Shown here: positions 1 through 9,173 of the stretch, one piece after another
How positions within the stretch are numbered: the first letter of the stretch is position 1
How the letters are laid out: each line of letters begins with the position of its first letter
Assembly (NCBI RefSeq): GCF_003258295.1
Contig: NZ_QKYN01000111.1
Coordinates: 24,842-88,841, forward strand
From: Streptacidiphilus pinicola
GTDB lineage: Bacteria > Actinomycetota > Actinomycetes > Streptomycetales > Streptomycetaceae
Reading direction: 5' to 3'
Length of the DNA: 64,000 nucleotides
Notes under the pieces: generated by a model
The model's database searches: none
Seen by the model: the letters and a program-made list of their open reading frames with translations, nothing else
What the model was told of the DNA's origin: nothing
Position numbers and translations under genes: made by a program

Positions 1-1101
1 CGGACGCCGGCCGACGTGGCCGACGCCCTGCCCTACCTGCTCGGCTTCTTCCCGAGCGACAGTGTGGTCGCGCTCGGCCTCCAGGGATCACGCCGACGGC
101 AGGGCGGATCCGTACGCGTCGACATCCCGCCGCCCGCCGCCTGGCCCGCCGCCGCCCGCGAGGTGGTCGGCTTCCTACTGGCGCTCTCCGAGCAGCGCGA
201 CCGCCCTCCGGACGCCGTGATCCTCTACTTCTGCCAGGATCCGGAGCCCGGTGGCAACCCGCGGGCCGTCACCGAACGGCTGCGCCCCCTCGCCACCCTG
301 CTGGCCGACGGATTCCGGGCGGCCGGCGTGCCCGTGCACGAGTCGCTGTGCCTGTCCGCCGGCCGCTGGTTCTCCTACACCTGCGCCGATCCGGCCTGTT
401 GCCCCACCGAGGGGGCGCTTGTCCGGCCGCCCGGCAGCACCTCACCGGTCGCGGCCGCCGCGGCCTTCGCCGGGATCCAGTTGCGGGGCAGCCTGCGCGA
501 GCTGCACCGGGAGCTCGAGCCGGTCGCCGTCGAGGCGGTGGCGCCGCTGCTGCTCGCCCTCGAGCGGGAGATGCCTCTGGTCGCGGCCGAGCTGGACCGC
601 GAGGGCGGTCGCGAGCGGCTCCGTGAGGCGACGGCCGCACTGGTCGACGCCGCTGTGGTTCGTTTCGGCCAGGGCGAGTGCGAGCTGGACGATCACGACG
701 CGGCGCGGATCGTCCTCGGTCTGCAGGACCGGCTCGCCCGCGACCGGGCGGCCGAATGGCTCGACCCGCCCGACGTCGCCCACGCGGGCAGGCTCTGGCG
801 CTATCTCGCCAGACGTTGCGTCGGTCCGTTCGAGGCGCATGCCGCCGCTCCGCTGTCCCTGCTCGGCTGGACGGCCTGGGTGACGAGCGACACGGTCACC
901 GCCCGAGTGGCGCTCGGGCGCGCGCTGGCCGTCGACCCGAGCTACACCTTCGCCGCCCTGCTCTACGAGGCGATCAACTGCGGGGCGGTGCCGGACACCC
1001 TCTGCGCCACCCTGAGGGCCGAACGAGCGGCCCGCTCCCGACGGCGCACCCGGCGCCGGCGGGGCAGGCTACCGCGGTGTCTCGGTCGGTCGAGCGACTA
1101 G
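1..1101 (+). CDS. DUF4192 domain protein (5' partial)
   Basis: This reading frame is open from the first base of the window, so the gene begins outside it; 366 codons are visible before a TAG stop. The first visible residues ([20 protein letters not shown]) match the usual N-terminus of DUF4192 proteins, which start with a proline/leucine-rich GF.P.DS.V motif, so probably only a few residues are missing. The GTG at 16 is better read as an internal valine. The C-terminal half has TPR-like helices ([18 protein letters not shown]) and ends in an Arg-rich tail. The family is actinobacterial and of unknown function. The downstream Nudix gene starts 30-40 bases after the stop on the same strand. 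Confidence 0.85.
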   Translation, partial: RTPADVADALPYLLGFFPSDSVVALGLQGSRRRQGGSVRVDIPPPAAWPAAAREVVGFLLALSEQRDRPPDAVILYFCQDPEPGGNPRAVTERLRPLATLLADGFRAAGVPVHESLCLSAGRWFSYTCADPACCPTEGALVRPPGSTSPVAAAAAFAGIQLRGSLRELHRELEPVAVEAVAPLLLALEREMPLVAAELDREGGRERLREATAALVDAAVVRFGQGECELDDHDAARIVLGLQDRLARDRAAEWLDPPDVAHAGRLWRYLARRCVGPFEAHAAAPLSLLGWTAWVTSDTVTARVALGRALAVDPSYTFAALLYEAINCGAVPDTLCATLRAERAARSRRRTRRRRGRLPRCLGRSSD

Positions 1102-1113
1102 TCCCACTGTTTA

Positions 1114-1128
1114 TCGTCACTGAGACGA
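1114..1128. promoter_or_regulatory. inverted repeat upstream of the Nudix gene, candidate operator
   Basis: TCGTC and GACGA arms flank a 5-base centre, and the similarity extends outward (TTA on the left, CTA on the right). It ends a few bases before the likely start codon of the NrtR-like gene. NrtR-family proteins commonly regulate neighbouring genes, so autoregulation is plausible, but the assignment is inference. Confidence 0.35.
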
Positions 1129-1142
1129 CTATGATGCGGCGC

Positions 1143-1892
1143 ATGTCGCGTTACGATCCGTCGGCCTTCCCTCCTTTCGCGGTCACCGTCGACCTGGTGG
1201 TCCTGACCGTGCGCGACCATTCCCTGTGCGCGTTGATGGTCCGTCGAGGTGAACCGCCCTTCCAGGGCTTCTGGGCGCTGCCCGGCGGCTTCGTCCGTCC
1301 CGATGAGGGGCTTGTCGAGGCGGCCGCCCGTGAGCTGGCCGAGGAGACCGGCCTGCGCGCCCACGGTGCACCCGGGCAGGGGCCCGGAGTCGGCGCCCAC
1401 CTGGAGCAGCTCGCCACCTATGGAGAACCGCAGCGCGATCCGCGGCTCCGCGTGGTGAGCGTGGCCTACCTGGCCCTCGCTCCGGACCTGCCCACCCCGA
1501 GGCCCGGCGGGGATGTCCGCAGCGCCCGATGGGCGCCGGTCGAGGAGTTGCTCGGCCGGGACAAGGAGGACGACGGGATGCTGCTCGCCTTCGACCACAG
1601 CGCGATCCTGGCGGACGGAGTGGAGCGGGCCCGATCCAAGATCGAGTACTCGGCCCTGGCCACCGCCTTCTGCCCGGCCGAGTTCACCGTCGGCGAGCTG
1701 CGCCGGGTGTACGAGTCCGTCTGGGGCGTGCAGCTCGACCCGCGCAACTTCCACCGGAAGGTCACCGGCACGCCCGGCTTCCTGCTCCCGGCAGGCGGCA
1801 CGACGACCCGTCAGGGCGGCCGACCTGCGCAGCTCTTCCGGGCGGGCGGGGCCACCGTGCTGAACCCGCCGATGCTGCGCCCCGACAACTGA
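1143..1892 (+). CDS. Nudix hydrolase with C-terminal winged helix (NrtR-like)
   Basis: The 249-residue protein has an N-terminal Nudix domain with an intact Nudix box: G.....E.......RELAEETGL at about residues 45-67, so the metal-binding REXXEE core is complete. The C-terminal part ([15 protein letters not shown], then NFHRKVTG) has the winged-helix arrangement of NrtR-type Nudix regulators. NrtR proteins sense ADP-ribose and regulate NAD-related genes; Nudix enzymes of this shape can also hydrolyse ADP-ribose. The intact box favours retained catalysis. ATG codons at 1131, 1134 and 1143 are all possible starts; 1143 gives the usual MSRYDP-type N-terminus. No NAD gene is adjacent, so the target is not evident here. 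Confidence 0.8.
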   Translation: MSRYDPSAFPPFAVTVDLVVLTVRDHSLCALMVRRGEPPFQGFWALPGGFVRPDEGLVEAAARELAEETGLRAHGAPGQGPGVGAHLEQLATYGEPQRDPRLRVVSVAYLALAPDLPTPRPGGDVRSARWAPVEELLGRDKEDDGMLLAFDHSAILADGVERARSKIEYSALATAFCPAEFTVGELRRVYESVWGVQLDPRNFHRKVTGTPGFLLPAGGTTTRQGGRPAQLFRAGGATVLNPPMLRPDN

Positions 1893-2002
1893 TCCGCCGG
1901 GGCGCTCGACGCCTACGCGCCGTAGAGGTCAATCCCACGCAAAGTAACCATGTCGGTCTATCGTGCTGGCGTTGGGGGTGACCAGCGCGGAGGTGCCCGA
2001 CC

Positions 2003-3121
2003 GTGGCTCAGATTGTCCAGTCCGAGGCCGACCCGGCCGCTCGGGACCAGCAGGTGCGGCAGGTCCATCACCCGTTCCAGGCGATCGGTCTGACCAAGCC
2101 GGGCAGGCGCGGCCAGGAGGCCGCGCTGCTCGACCTGTCCTTCGACGCGAGGGCGGGGCAGGTCACCGTGCTGCTCGGCCCGGAGGGCTCGGGTCGCACC
2201 ACGGCCCTGCGACTGGCCCTGGGTCTTGAACGGGGACAGGGAGCGGCCCTCTTCCACGGGCGCTCCTATCGGCGGCTGCCGCGCCCGGAACGCGAGGTCG
2301 GCGTGGTTCTCGGTGAGGCCGACCGGCCTGCCGGGCACCCGGGACGGCGGGCGCGGGCGCACCTGCGCATGATGGCTGCCGCCGCCGGGGTCTCCTCCCG
2401 CCGGGCGGACCAACTGCTGGAGCAGACCCGCCTCGGCCCGGCGGCCGAGCACCGGCTGCGTACCTTCTCGCCCGGAATGAACCGGCGCCTGCAACTGGCT
2501 CAGGCGCTGCTGGGCGATCCGTCGACGCTCCTGCTGGACGAGCCCACCGAGGGCCTCTCGCCCAAGAACATCGAGTGGTTCCACGCCTTCCTGCGGGCCT
2601 TCGCAGCCGGAGGCGGGGCGGTCCTGGTCACTTCGCGCAGCCCGCAACAGGCGGCACAGCTCGCCGACCGGGTGGTCACCCTCGAACTGGGGCGGCTGCT
2701 GGCCGACCAGCCGGTGGACCAGTTCCGCCGCACCCGACTGCGCGACGAGGTGAGCGTCCGGGGGCCGCAGGTGGCCCGGCTGGCCGACCTGCTCAAGGCA
2801 TCGGGGGCGACCGTCCGGCACGACGGCGGCAACGTGATCGCCGTCGAGGGGATGGCCCGGACCGAGATCGGCGAGCTGGCGTTCCGCCACGGCATCCTGC
2901 TCCACGAGCTGGCCGACCAGGTTGTCGAGCACGCCCCCGCTCCGGGTCCGCGGCCGCCGGAACCCGCGGGCGCATCGCTGGCTTCGGCCACCGTCGCCCT
3001 AGGGCCCGGCGAGACCGTCACCGCACAGGTGGTCGTCCCGACCCCGCCCGCGCCCCGCGTGCTGCCCACCAGGCGCGAACGACGCGTCGGCGGCCCGCTT
3101 TTCGCCGACGAGGACTTCTGA
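2003..3121 (+). CDS. ABC transporter ATP-binding protein with degenerate catalytic motifs
   Basis: This 372-residue protein has the ABC ATPase fold. Walker B (LLLDEP, residues 176-181) is intact, but three other motifs are altered. Walker A reads GPEGSGRT (59-66), with Arg in place of the invariant Lys. The signature is FSPGM instead of LSGGQ. The H-loop reads VTSRSP, with Arg-212 where His is expected. A long C-terminal tail follows residue 300. The GTG start has a GGAGGTG ribosome site 7-8 bases upstream. The membrane partner follows 341 bases later on the same strand. The altered residues predict weak or lost ATP hydrolysis, unless a partner supplies the second site. Family assignment is certain; substrate is unknown. 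Confidence 0.85.
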   Translation: MAQIVQSEADPAARDQQVRQVHHPFQAIGLTKPGRRGQEAALLDLSFDARAGQVTVLLGPEGSGRTTALRLALGLERGQGAALFHGRSYRRLPRPEREVGVVLGEADRPAGHPGRRARAHLRMMAAAAGVSSRRADQLLEQTRLGPAAEHRLRTFSPGMNRRLQLAQALLGDPSTLLLDEPTEGLSPKNIEWFHAFLRAFAAGGGAVLVTSRSPQQAAQLADRVVTLELGRLLADQPVDQFRRTRLRDEVSVRGPQVARLADLLKASGATVRHDGGNVIAVEGMARTEIGELAFRHGILLHELADQVVEHAPAPGPRPPEPAGASLASATVALGPGETVTAQVVVPTPPAPRVLPTRRERRVGGPLFADEDF

Positions 3122-3462
3122 GCGACGAGCGACCGGGCGAACACCACCGGGGCGAACACCACCGGGCGTGCGCCCTGCCGGGCGAGCCGGGCGAGGTGGG
3201 CCCCCGCTGGGGTCAACACCACGGGGTGGCCGCCATTCACGGCCGGAGGCGGGCGCCGGGAGCGGCGCCCGTCGCAGGGCCCGCCGGGGGCACCGTCACG
3301 GCCCCGGGCGGGCCCTCGGGTTCCAGCCGCTGTCCCCAGACAGCACGGTCGGCGTTGCAGGCCCGGGGCACGACAGTCCCACGGCTGACGGCGACAGCCG
3401 GCGGCACGACAAGAGCGCGGCGCGACAGCGCGGCCGCGCGTGAAGACGAGAGCGAGCGACCC
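3122..3462 (+). other. 341-bp gap between ABC ATPase and permease genes
   Basis: There is no convincing gene here. It contains a short tandem repeat (3135-3163) and several GC-rich inverted stretches but no clear terminator. The permease frame stays open upstream of its chosen start, so an earlier start cannot be excluded. Confidence 0.4.
3135..3163 (+). repeat. two tandem 15-base units (GGGCGAACACCACC)
   Basis: The 14-base sequence GGGCGAACACCACC occurs at 3135-3148 and again at 3150-3163, directly after the ABC ATPase stop codon. Function unknown. Confidence 0.8.
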
Positions 3463-4269
3463 GTGCACGCACTGACCTATGAGCGCCGACGGCTGACCGG
3501 GGTCCGATCGACCTGGCTGGTCCCTGTCGTGGTGCTGGTCGCCAGCGCCGTGGTGGCCGAGCTGACGCTGCGGCAGGCCGCGACGGCAGGCTCCCCGGCG
3601 GCCGATCCGTTGCGGGTGCTCACGGCGGGGCTGCCGCTGCTGCCGCTCCCGCTCGCAGCGCTGGGCGCGGGCGTGGTGGGTGCGCTCTCGGCCGGGCACG
3701 AGTTCCGGCATCCCGCGCCACTCGCGCTGCTCCGGCCACTGCGACGGCGCTTGGCGCTGCTGCTCGCCAAGCTGGCCACGGTCGGAGTCTTCGCAGGGCT
3801 GCTGGGGGTCGGCACGCTCGCCGTGGACGGGATCGTGCTGCACTTCGGCAACCGCGCCGCGGCGGCCCCGCTGGAGACCACCGCACTCCACGGCCACCTG
3901 CCCGGCGCACTCGGCGGCTATCTCGCGCTGGTCGTCGCGGGTGGCTGGATCGGGCTGCTCGGGGCGGTCCTGCTGCGCAGTGCCGCCGCCGGCATGCTCG
4001 TGCTGATCACGGTGCCGGTGCTGATCGAGCCCCTCGCCTCCGCGCTGCTGAGCGGCGAAGCGCCGGGCGGTGGCGGGGGTGGGAGTGCACTGCGCTGGAG
4101 CCGACTGTTCCCGGTGGACCGGACCCACGCGTGGCTCTACGGCGCGCTGTCGGGGCTGCACAGCGGGACCGCCGTCTCCGACGCGGGCCTCGCGGTCGCG
4201 GTGGCGGCGCCGGTGGTGCTGTTGCTGCTCGCCTACCTCGTGCTCCTGCCGCGTCGCAGCGCGCTGTGA
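3463..4269 (+). CDS. ABC transporter membrane subunit
   Basis: From the GTG at 3463 the protein is 268 residues, with about six hydrophobic segments (first WLVPVVVLVASAVVAEL, last VVLLLLAYLVLLP). The N-terminal charged motif YERRRLTGVRSTW before the first membrane helix is typical of ABC-2 type permeases in actinobacteria. It follows the ATP-binding gene and is its probable partner. The start was chosen because the upstream part of the open frame is Arg/Pro/Gly rich and looks non-coding; the ribosome site is weak (GAGAGCGAG), so the start is uncertain. Substrate unknown. Confidence 0.7.
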   Translation: MHALTYERRRLTGVRSTWLVPVVVLVASAVVAELTLRQAATAGSPAADPLRVLTAGLPLLPLPLAALGAGVVGALSAGHEFRHPAPLALLRPLRRRLALLLAKLATVGVFAGLLGVGTLAVDGIVLHFGNRAAAAPLETTALHGHLPGALGGYLALVVAGGWIGLLGAVLLRSAAAGMLVLITVPVLIEPLASALLSGEAPGGGGGGSALRWSRLFPVDRTHAWLYGALSGLHSGTAVSDAGLAVAVAAPVVLLLLAYLVLLPRRSAL

Positions 4270-4463
4270 GTCGCGGGAGCCGGCGCTCCGGGGGCGGGGC
4301 TGGGGAGCCGGGGAGCCGGGAAGCGCCGATCGGAGCCGGCATCGCGTACGCGGAGGGGCGTGAACGCGGTGCGGTGGGGCGCGTCGAGGGGCGCAAGCAG
4401 GGTGTGTCCAGGGCGTGTCAAGAGCGCGGTGCGGCGCATCCGGGTTCAGGTGGGGCAATAACA

Positions 4464-4471
4464 GCCGATAT
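4464..4471 (+). promoter_or_regulatory. candidate SigWhiG-type -10 element (GCCGATAT)
   Basis: GCCGATAT matches 7 of 8 bases of the GCCGATAA -10 consensus of the sporulation sigma factor WhiG, about 92 bases before the whiH-like start codon. The expected TAAA at -35 is poorly matched (TTCA with a 15-base spacer). WhiG control of whiH is established in S. coelicolor; whether this is the promoter here is inference. Confidence 0.35.
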
Positions 4472-4563
4472 GGCGTCAATTGTGTAGTGATGCGCGATCA
4501 CCCGTTCGTGTGCTTTTCACGAAATTCCTCAAGGGCGCGCGCGCCATCGCCGACAAAGGAGAC

Positions 4564-5454
4564 GTGAGTACCGTTGCGCACCCCACCATGCCCCCCGCCC
4601 AGATGACGTCCACTCAGCTGGACCGCTTCCCCGTCGGCGCCCCGCACGGCTCGGCTCCTGGTGTGTCCCACGCCACGAGCGGCGTTGCGCTGCACTGGGA
4701 GAGCACCGACCCCGAGTTCGGCCGCGTCGGCCGCCGCGCCGCCGGAAGTCGCGGCCGCGGACTGCACGGACAGCTGGTCCAGCAGCTCGGACAAATGATC
4801 GTTTCCGGTGACCTCGGAGCCGACCGCCCGCTGGTGCCCGAGGAGATCGGGCAGCGTTTCGAGGTCTCCCGCACCGTCGTCCGTGAGTCGCTGCGCGTGC
4901 TGGAGGCCAAGGGCCTGGTCAGCGCCCGCCCCAACGTCGGCACCCGCGTCCGCCCCGTCTGCGACTGGAACCTGCTCGACCCCGACATCATCGAGTGGCG
5001 CGCCTTCGGGCCGCAGCGCGACGACCAGCGTCGTGAGCTGTTCGAGCTGCGCTGGGCGATCGAACCGCTGGCCGCCCGCCTCGCCGCCGGCCACGGCCGG
5101 GACGAGGTCCGGCAGCGCATGCACGACATGACCGAGATCATGGGTCACGCCGCCGCCCAGGGTGACGCGCTCACCTACGGCCGGGCCGACGCCGAGTTCC
5201 ACGTCGTGCTGCTGGAGCTCGCCGGCAACAAGATGCTGGAGCACCTGGCCGGGATCGTCGCCTCGGCGCTGCAGGTCTCCGGTGGCCCCGTCACCGCGTG
5301 CGACCGGCCGTCCGAGCCTTCGGTCGGGCTGCACGTCCGGTTGGTCGACGCGCTCGCCACGGGTGACGGCACCGCGGCCGAGGCCGCGATGCGCGCCCTG
5401 CTCACGGTGCACCCGGAGGTCGACCCGCTTGTTCCCGGTCCGCGCGAGCACTGA
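4564..5454 (+). CDS. whiH: GntR/FadR-family sporulation regulator WhiH-like
   Basis: The 296-residue regulator starts at GTG 4564 behind an AAAGGAG ribosome site. A disordered N-terminus of about 65 residues is followed by a GntR winged helix (EEIGQRFEVSRTVVRESLRV, then GLVSARPNVGTRVRP) and a FadR-type C-terminal ligand domain (FELRWAIEPLAARLAAGHG, ADAEFHVVLLELAGN). Its position directly upstream of hrdB on the same strand is that of whiH in S. coelicolor, where WhiH controls sporulation septation in aerial hyphae. Closely related GntR proteins exist elsewhere in Streptomyces genomes (for example gluconate regulators), so the name rests on position as much as sequence. Confidence 0.75.
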   Translation: MSTVAHPTMPPAQMTSTQLDRFPVGAPHGSAPGVSHATSGVALHWESTDPEFGRVGRRAAGSRGRGLHGQLVQQLGQMIVSGDLGADRPLVPEEIGQRFEVSRTVVRESLRVLEAKGLVSARPNVGTRVRPVCDWNLLDPDIIEWRAFGPQRDDQRRELFELRWAIEPLAARLAAGHGRDEVRQRMHDMTEIMGHAAAQGDALTYGRADAEFHVVLLELAGNKMLEHLAGIVASALQVSGGPVTACDRPSEPSVGLHVRLVDALATGDGTAAEAAMRALLTVHPEVDPLVPGPREH

Positions 5455-5720
5455 GACAGCCTTGCGCGAGCACTGAGACCGCTCCGCGCGCGACCGTCTC
5501 TGCCCCACCTCCCCGACACGAAGCCCTCTGCTACGCCCAAACCCTCTGCCCGGCCCCTCAGCCGGAGCCTTCGGCAGGCCGCCGCCGTCATGAGCCACGA
5601 GCTCGCCATGACCGCGGCGGCCTGCGGCGTCTGCACCCGTTCAGCAGCTCATGCCTGGTCGGTGAGCTGCGCGCAGGGCGCTCGGGGGGCCGCTCGCGCT
5701 ACCCGATTCAGGCGACACTC

Positions 5721-5746
5721 GGAATGAGCCCGGATCTGGCATCGTT
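5721..5746 (+). promoter_or_regulatory. SigR-type promoter of hrdB (GGAAT-N18-GTT)
   Basis: GGAAT at 5721-5725 is followed by exactly 18 bases and GTT at 5744-5746, a perfect match to the SigR consensus GGAAT-N18-GTT. In S. coelicolor hrdB has a SigR-dependent second promoter that raises the principal sigma factor under thiol-oxidative stress. Position and match support the same control here. Confidence 0.85.
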
Positions 5747-5787
5747 GAACGGGGTACACCTCCGTTGGCAAGGGACTATCGACCTAT

Positions 5788-5801
5788 GTGACCTGCGCCA
5801 C
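5788..5801 (+). promoter_or_regulatory. Crp-like half-site pair (GTG-N6-GNCAC)
   Basis: GTGACCTGCGCCAC fits the actinobacterial Crp pattern GTGNNNNNNGNCAC and lies between the SigR promoter and the putative P1 promoter of hrdB. Only seven bases are fixed, so chance occurrence is possible. Confidence 0.3.
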
Positions 5802-5812
5802 GTAAGTAGGGC

Positions 5813-5838
5813 GTAACGCTTTGCTGCGGGGAGCGATG
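5813..5838 (+). promoter_or_regulatory. candidate ECF-type P1 promoter of hrdB
   Basis: GTAAC (5813-5817) and CGATG (5834-5838) are separated by 16 bases, about 115 bases before the start codon. In S. griseus the main hrdB promoter is read by the ECF sigma factor ShbA; the GTAAC/CGATG pair is offered as the equivalent by position only. Confidence 0.35.
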
Positions 5839-5951
5839 TGTACGAGGGCGGTGACAGATCTGTACTGATCCGCCAGCTCAACAGCATTTGCAGTTTCCAG
5901 AAGGCCGCCATGCGGCCGGCCTTCTGTCCACTCACGTCCGAGAGGTTGTTC

Positions 5952-7589
5952 GTGTCGGCCAGCACATCCCGTTCTCTCCCTCCCGAGATCTCCGAGTCCG
6001 CCGCTCTGATGGCGCTCATCGAGCGGGGTAAGGCTCAGGGGCAGATCGCCGGTGATGACGTGCGGCATGCCTTCGAGGTGGACCAGATTCCGGTCACCAA
6101 GTGGAAGAACGTCATGCGCAGCCTCAACCAGGTCCTCGATGAGGAGGGTGTGACGCTGATGGTGAGCGCTGCGGAGTCGTCCGCCCCCAAGCGCCCCCGG
6201 AAGAGCGTCGCGGCGAAGAGCACTGCCACGAAGACGACGGCCACGAAGTCCGTCGCTCCGCGGCCTGCGGCTGCCGCGAGCACGACCCGTACCGCTGCTC
6301 CGCGCGTCGCCGCTGCGGCGCCGGTGGCCGTGTCGGTCACCGAAACCGTGACGTCCGTCGACGTCGAGGCGACCCTGGTGGCCGCTCCGGCCGAGCCGGC
6401 CAAGAAGGCCGTGGCCAAGAAGGTCGCGGCGAAGAAGGCGGCCCCGGCCGCCAAGAAGACCGCTGCGAAGAAGACCGCCACCAAGGCGACCGCCGGCAAG
6501 GCCGACGGGGCCGAGGGCGACACCGAGTCCGCGGGCGAGGAGGAGCTGCTCGAGGACGCCGCCGCGACCGCCACTCCTGAGGGTGCCGAGCCCGCCGAGG
6601 GCGAGGAGGAGTCCGAGGGCTTCGTCCTCTCCGACGAGGACGAGGACGACGCTCCCGCGCAGCAGGTCGCTGTGGCCGGTGCCACCGCCGACCCGGTCAA
6701 GGACTACCTCAAGCAGATCGGTAAGGTCCCGCTGCTCAACGCGGAGCAGGAGGTCGAGCTCGCCAAGCGGATCGAGGCCGGCCTCTTCGCCGAGGACAAG
6801 CTGGCCTCCGAGGACAAGCTGGCGCCGCGCCTGCAGCGCGAGCTGGAGATCATCGCCGAGGACGGGCGCCGCGCCAAGAACCACCTGCTGGAGGCCAACC
6901 TCCGTCTGGTCGTCTCGCTGGCCAAGCGGTACACCGGTCGCGGCATGCTCTTCCTGGACCTGATCCAGGAGGGCAACCTCGGTCTGATCCGTGCGGTCGA
7001 GAAGTTCGACTACACCAAGGGCTACAAGTTCTCGACCTACGCCACCTGGTGGATCCGTCAGGCGATCACCCGCGCCATGGCCGACCAGGCCCGCACCATC
7101 CGTATCCCGGTGCACATGGTCGAGGTCATCAACAAGCTGGCCCGCGTCCAGCGCCAGATGCTCCAGGACCTGGGCCGCGAGCCCACCCCGGAGGAGCTGG
7201 CCAAGGAGCTGGACATGACGCCCGAGAAGGTCGTCGAGGTCCAGAAGTACGGCCGTGAGCCGATCTCGCTGCACACCCCGCTCGGCGAGGACGGCGACAG
7301 CGAGTTCGGTGACCTCATCGAGGACTCCGAGGCCGTGGTCCCGGCCGACGCGGTCAGCTTCACCCTGCTCCAGGAGCAGCTCCACTCGGTGCTGGACACC
7401 CTGAGCGAGCGCGAGGCCGGCGTGGTCTCCATGCGCTTCGGTCTGACCGACGGTCAGCCGAAGACGCTGGACGAGATCGGCAAGGTCTACGGGGTCACCC
7501 GTGAGCGCATCCGCCAGATCGAGTCCAAGACCATGTCGAAGCTGCGTCACCCCTCGCGCTCGCAGGTTCTGCGCGACTACCTGGACTGA
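5952..7589 (+). CDS. hrdB: principal RNA polymerase sigma factor HrdB
   Basis: This is the housekeeping sigma-70 factor, 545 residues from GTG 5952 ([12 protein letters not shown], the usual HrdB N-terminus). The frame is open for 38 more codons upstream, but those codons are leader. Region 1.1 spans about residues 10-70; an Ala/Lys-rich stretch and then an acidic stretch follow to about 240. Region 1.2 begins at [16 protein letters not shown]. Region 2 is intact ([35 protein letters not shown]), and so is the region 4.2 helix-turn-helix ([18 protein letters not shown]). A hairpin terminator follows 25 bases after the stop, so it is transcribed alone from the promoters at 5721-5838. Confidence 0.97.
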   Translation: MSASTSRSLPPEISESAALMALIERGKAQGQIAGDDVRHAFEVDQIPVTKWKNVMRSLNQVLDEEGVTLMVSAAESSAPKRPRKSVAAKSTATKTTATKSVAPRPAAAASTTRTAAPRVAAAAPVAVSVTETVTSVDVEATLVAAPAEPAKKAVAKKVAAKKAAPAAKKTAAKKTATKATAGKADGAEGDTESAGEEELLEDAAATATPEGAEPAEGEEESEGFVLSDEDEDDAPAQQVAVAGATADPVKDYLKQIGKVPLLNAEQEVELAKRIEAGLFAEDKLASEDKLAPRLQRELEIIAEDGRRAKNHLLEANLRLVVSLAKRYTGRGMLFLDLIQEGNLGLIRAVEKFDYTKGYKFSTYATWWIRQAITRAMADQARTIRIPVHMVEVINKLARVQRQMLQDLGREPTPEELAKELDMTPEKVVEVQKYGREPISLHTPLGEDGDSEFGDLIEDSEAVVPADAVSFTLLQEQLHSVLDTLSEREAGVVSMRFGLTDGQPKTLDEIGKVYGVTRERIRQIESKTMSKLRHPSRSQVLRDYLD

Positions 7590-7613
7590 CGGACTGACCC
7601 TCCTGGTCTGACA

Positions 7614-7646
7614 GGCCCCCTCCCGCCGAACGGCCGGGAGGGGGCC
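7614..7646 (+). terminator. hrdB terminator hairpin
   Basis: A 12-bp stem (GGCCCCCTCCCG / CGGGAGGGGGCC) with a 9-base loop lies just after the hrdB stop and is followed by TTCC. Confidence 0.85.
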
Positions 7647-7900
7647 TTCCGCCGTTCAGACGGCTTCCCGGGCCCCCGGGAATCGAGCCGCTGTCAGCGC
7701 GCCCATGCAGGCCTGGAGTTGCCCGCCGGAAGGGTCCGAACCGGCCGCTGCGCGAGAATCCGGACGCGGTGGGCCGACGCGCCGTCACCCTGGGCACAGA
7801 CGTACCCATGTCCGATTGTGCGCGGCGATTGGGTACGCAACGTGGTGGGATCGCTACCCTGAGGCGCGACGGGAGTGCGGGTCGCGACGGAAGGAACAGG

Positions 7901-8749
7901 GTGGGAGCCAGGCTGACAACTTCCGGGAGGCGGACAGGTCCTGGGCGCAGGCGGACGATGATGGTGCTCTTCGCGACGCTGCCGGCGGCACTGGCCGCCC
8001 CGGCGACGCCGGCGGCGGCGATCGTGGGCGGGGTCAGGGCGAGCACGACGGATCACCCGTGGATGGTGGCCGTCGCCAGTCGGTCGGTCTACGGAGACGC
8101 GCGCTCCGGGCAGTTCTGCGGCGGCACGCTGATCAGTCCGACCAAGGTGGTGACCGCGGCGCACTGCCTCTACGACGAGTCGACGGGGCAGCGGGTGGAC
8201 CGGCCCGACCTGTCCGTGGTCGTGGGGCGCACGGATCTGGCGGGCTCGGCGGGTCAGGAGGTGCCGGTCGTCGACACCTGGGTCGACCCGAACTACGACC
8301 TGAACACCAACGAGTGGGATGTGGCGGTCCTCACACTCGCCGAGCCGCAGGACCCCCGAAGCGTGCTGCCGATGGTGAGTCAGGGGGACGCCGCGCCGTA
8401 CGCGACGGGTACCGCGGCCACCGTCCTGGGGTGGGGAGACCTGCACGGCAACGGCAGTTACCCGGCCACGCTGCACGAGGTCCAGGTGCCGATGGTGGCG
8501 AACGCCACGTGCGCGGCCGACTACCACTCCGGGCCCTCGGGCACCTACGACGCGCGCACCATGGTCTGCGCGGGGCGGCAGTCCCTCGGCGGGCGGGACG
8601 CCTGCCAGGGCGACAGCGGTGGGCCGCTGGTGGTGGCCGGGCGGCTGGTCGGCCTCGTCTCCTGGGGCGAGGGCTGTGCCGAGCCGGGCCACCCGGGCGT
8701 CTACACCCGCCTGTCGGTGATGGCGGACGCGGTCCGCGGCCAACTGTGA
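7901..8749 (+). CDS. secreted trypsin-like serine protease (S1A)
   Basis: From GTG 7901 (GGAAGGA ribosome site) the 282-residue precursor has an Arg-rich, twin-arginine-like N-terminus (GRRTGPGRRR), a hydrophobic core and an AAA-IVGG junction, so signal removal exposes the IVGG N-terminus of an active chymotrypsin-fold enzyme. The catalytic triad is visible: His in TAAHC, Asp in NEWDVAVL, Ser in GDSGGPL. The residue six before the catalytic Ser is Asp (DACQGDSGG), the S1-pocket residue for trypsin-like Arg/Lys specificity. Six cysteines are paired as in trypsins. It lies alone between two terminators downstream of hrdB. Confidence 0.9.
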   Translation: MGARLTTSGRRTGPGRRRTMMVLFATLPAALAAPATPAAAIVGGVRASTTDHPWMVAVASRSVYGDARSGQFCGGTLISPTKVVTAAHCLYDESTGQRVDRPDLSVVVGRTDLAGSAGQEVPVVDTWVDPNYDLNTNEWDVAVLTLAEPQDPRSVLPMVSQGDAAPYATGTAATVLGWGDLHGNGSYPATLHEVQVPMVANATCAADYHSGPSGTYDARTMVCAGRQSLGGRDACQGDSGGPLVVAGRLVGLVSWGEGCAEPGHPGVYTRLSVMADAVRGQL

Positions 8750-8810
8750 GCGACGCAACACCCGCTCGGGTCGGCGTGAGGCGCCCGACGGACTGAGACG
8801 ACCATGAAAC

Positions 8811-8850
8811 GACGGTGGGCGGCGGACCTCTCGGTCCGCCGCCCACCGTC
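8811..8850. terminator. bidirectional terminator between protease and DUF7455 gene
   Basis: A perfect 17-bp stem (GACGGTGGGCGGCGGAC and its complement) with a 6-base loop lies between the two convergent genes. Confidence 0.85.
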
Positions 8851-8942
8851 TCAGACAGCTCTGTTCTTCAGTTCAGCTCGTCGCTCGTTGAGGCGCTGAA
8901 CCCGGGCGTGCGCACTGGGCGTGCCCGCTCGACCGCTCTGGG

Positions 8943-9173
8943 TCAGCGCTCGTCCGACGCAGCCGTGGGCGTGGCCGTCAGGCGGCCGCTCTCGTCCTGT
9001 ATCTCGGCGGCGATCTTCTTCAGCTCGGGCTCGAACTTGCGGCCGTGGTGAGCGCAGAAGAGCAGCTCCCCACCGGACGCGAGCACGACGCGGAGGTAGG
9101 CCTGGGCGCCGCAACGGTCGCAGCGGTCGGCCGCGGTCAGCGGGGTCGCGGGGGTGAGAACGTTAGTAGTCAC
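8943..9173 (-). CDS. DUF7455 family small zinc-binding-like protein
   Basis: The 76-residue protein starts at GTG with an AGAGG ribosome site. It has CDRCGAQAY and, later, LLFCAHHGRKFEPEL, i.e. CxxC...CxHH, which looks like a metal site. This is the short conserved actinobacterial family DUF7455 found beside hrdB and parE in many Streptomyces. No function is established. It is divergent from parE across a 523-base gap and converges on the protease. Confidence 0.85.
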   Translation of the reverse strand: MTTNVLTPATPLTAADRCDRCGAQAYLRVVLASGGELLFCAHHGRKFEPELKKIAAEIQDESGRLTATPTAASDER

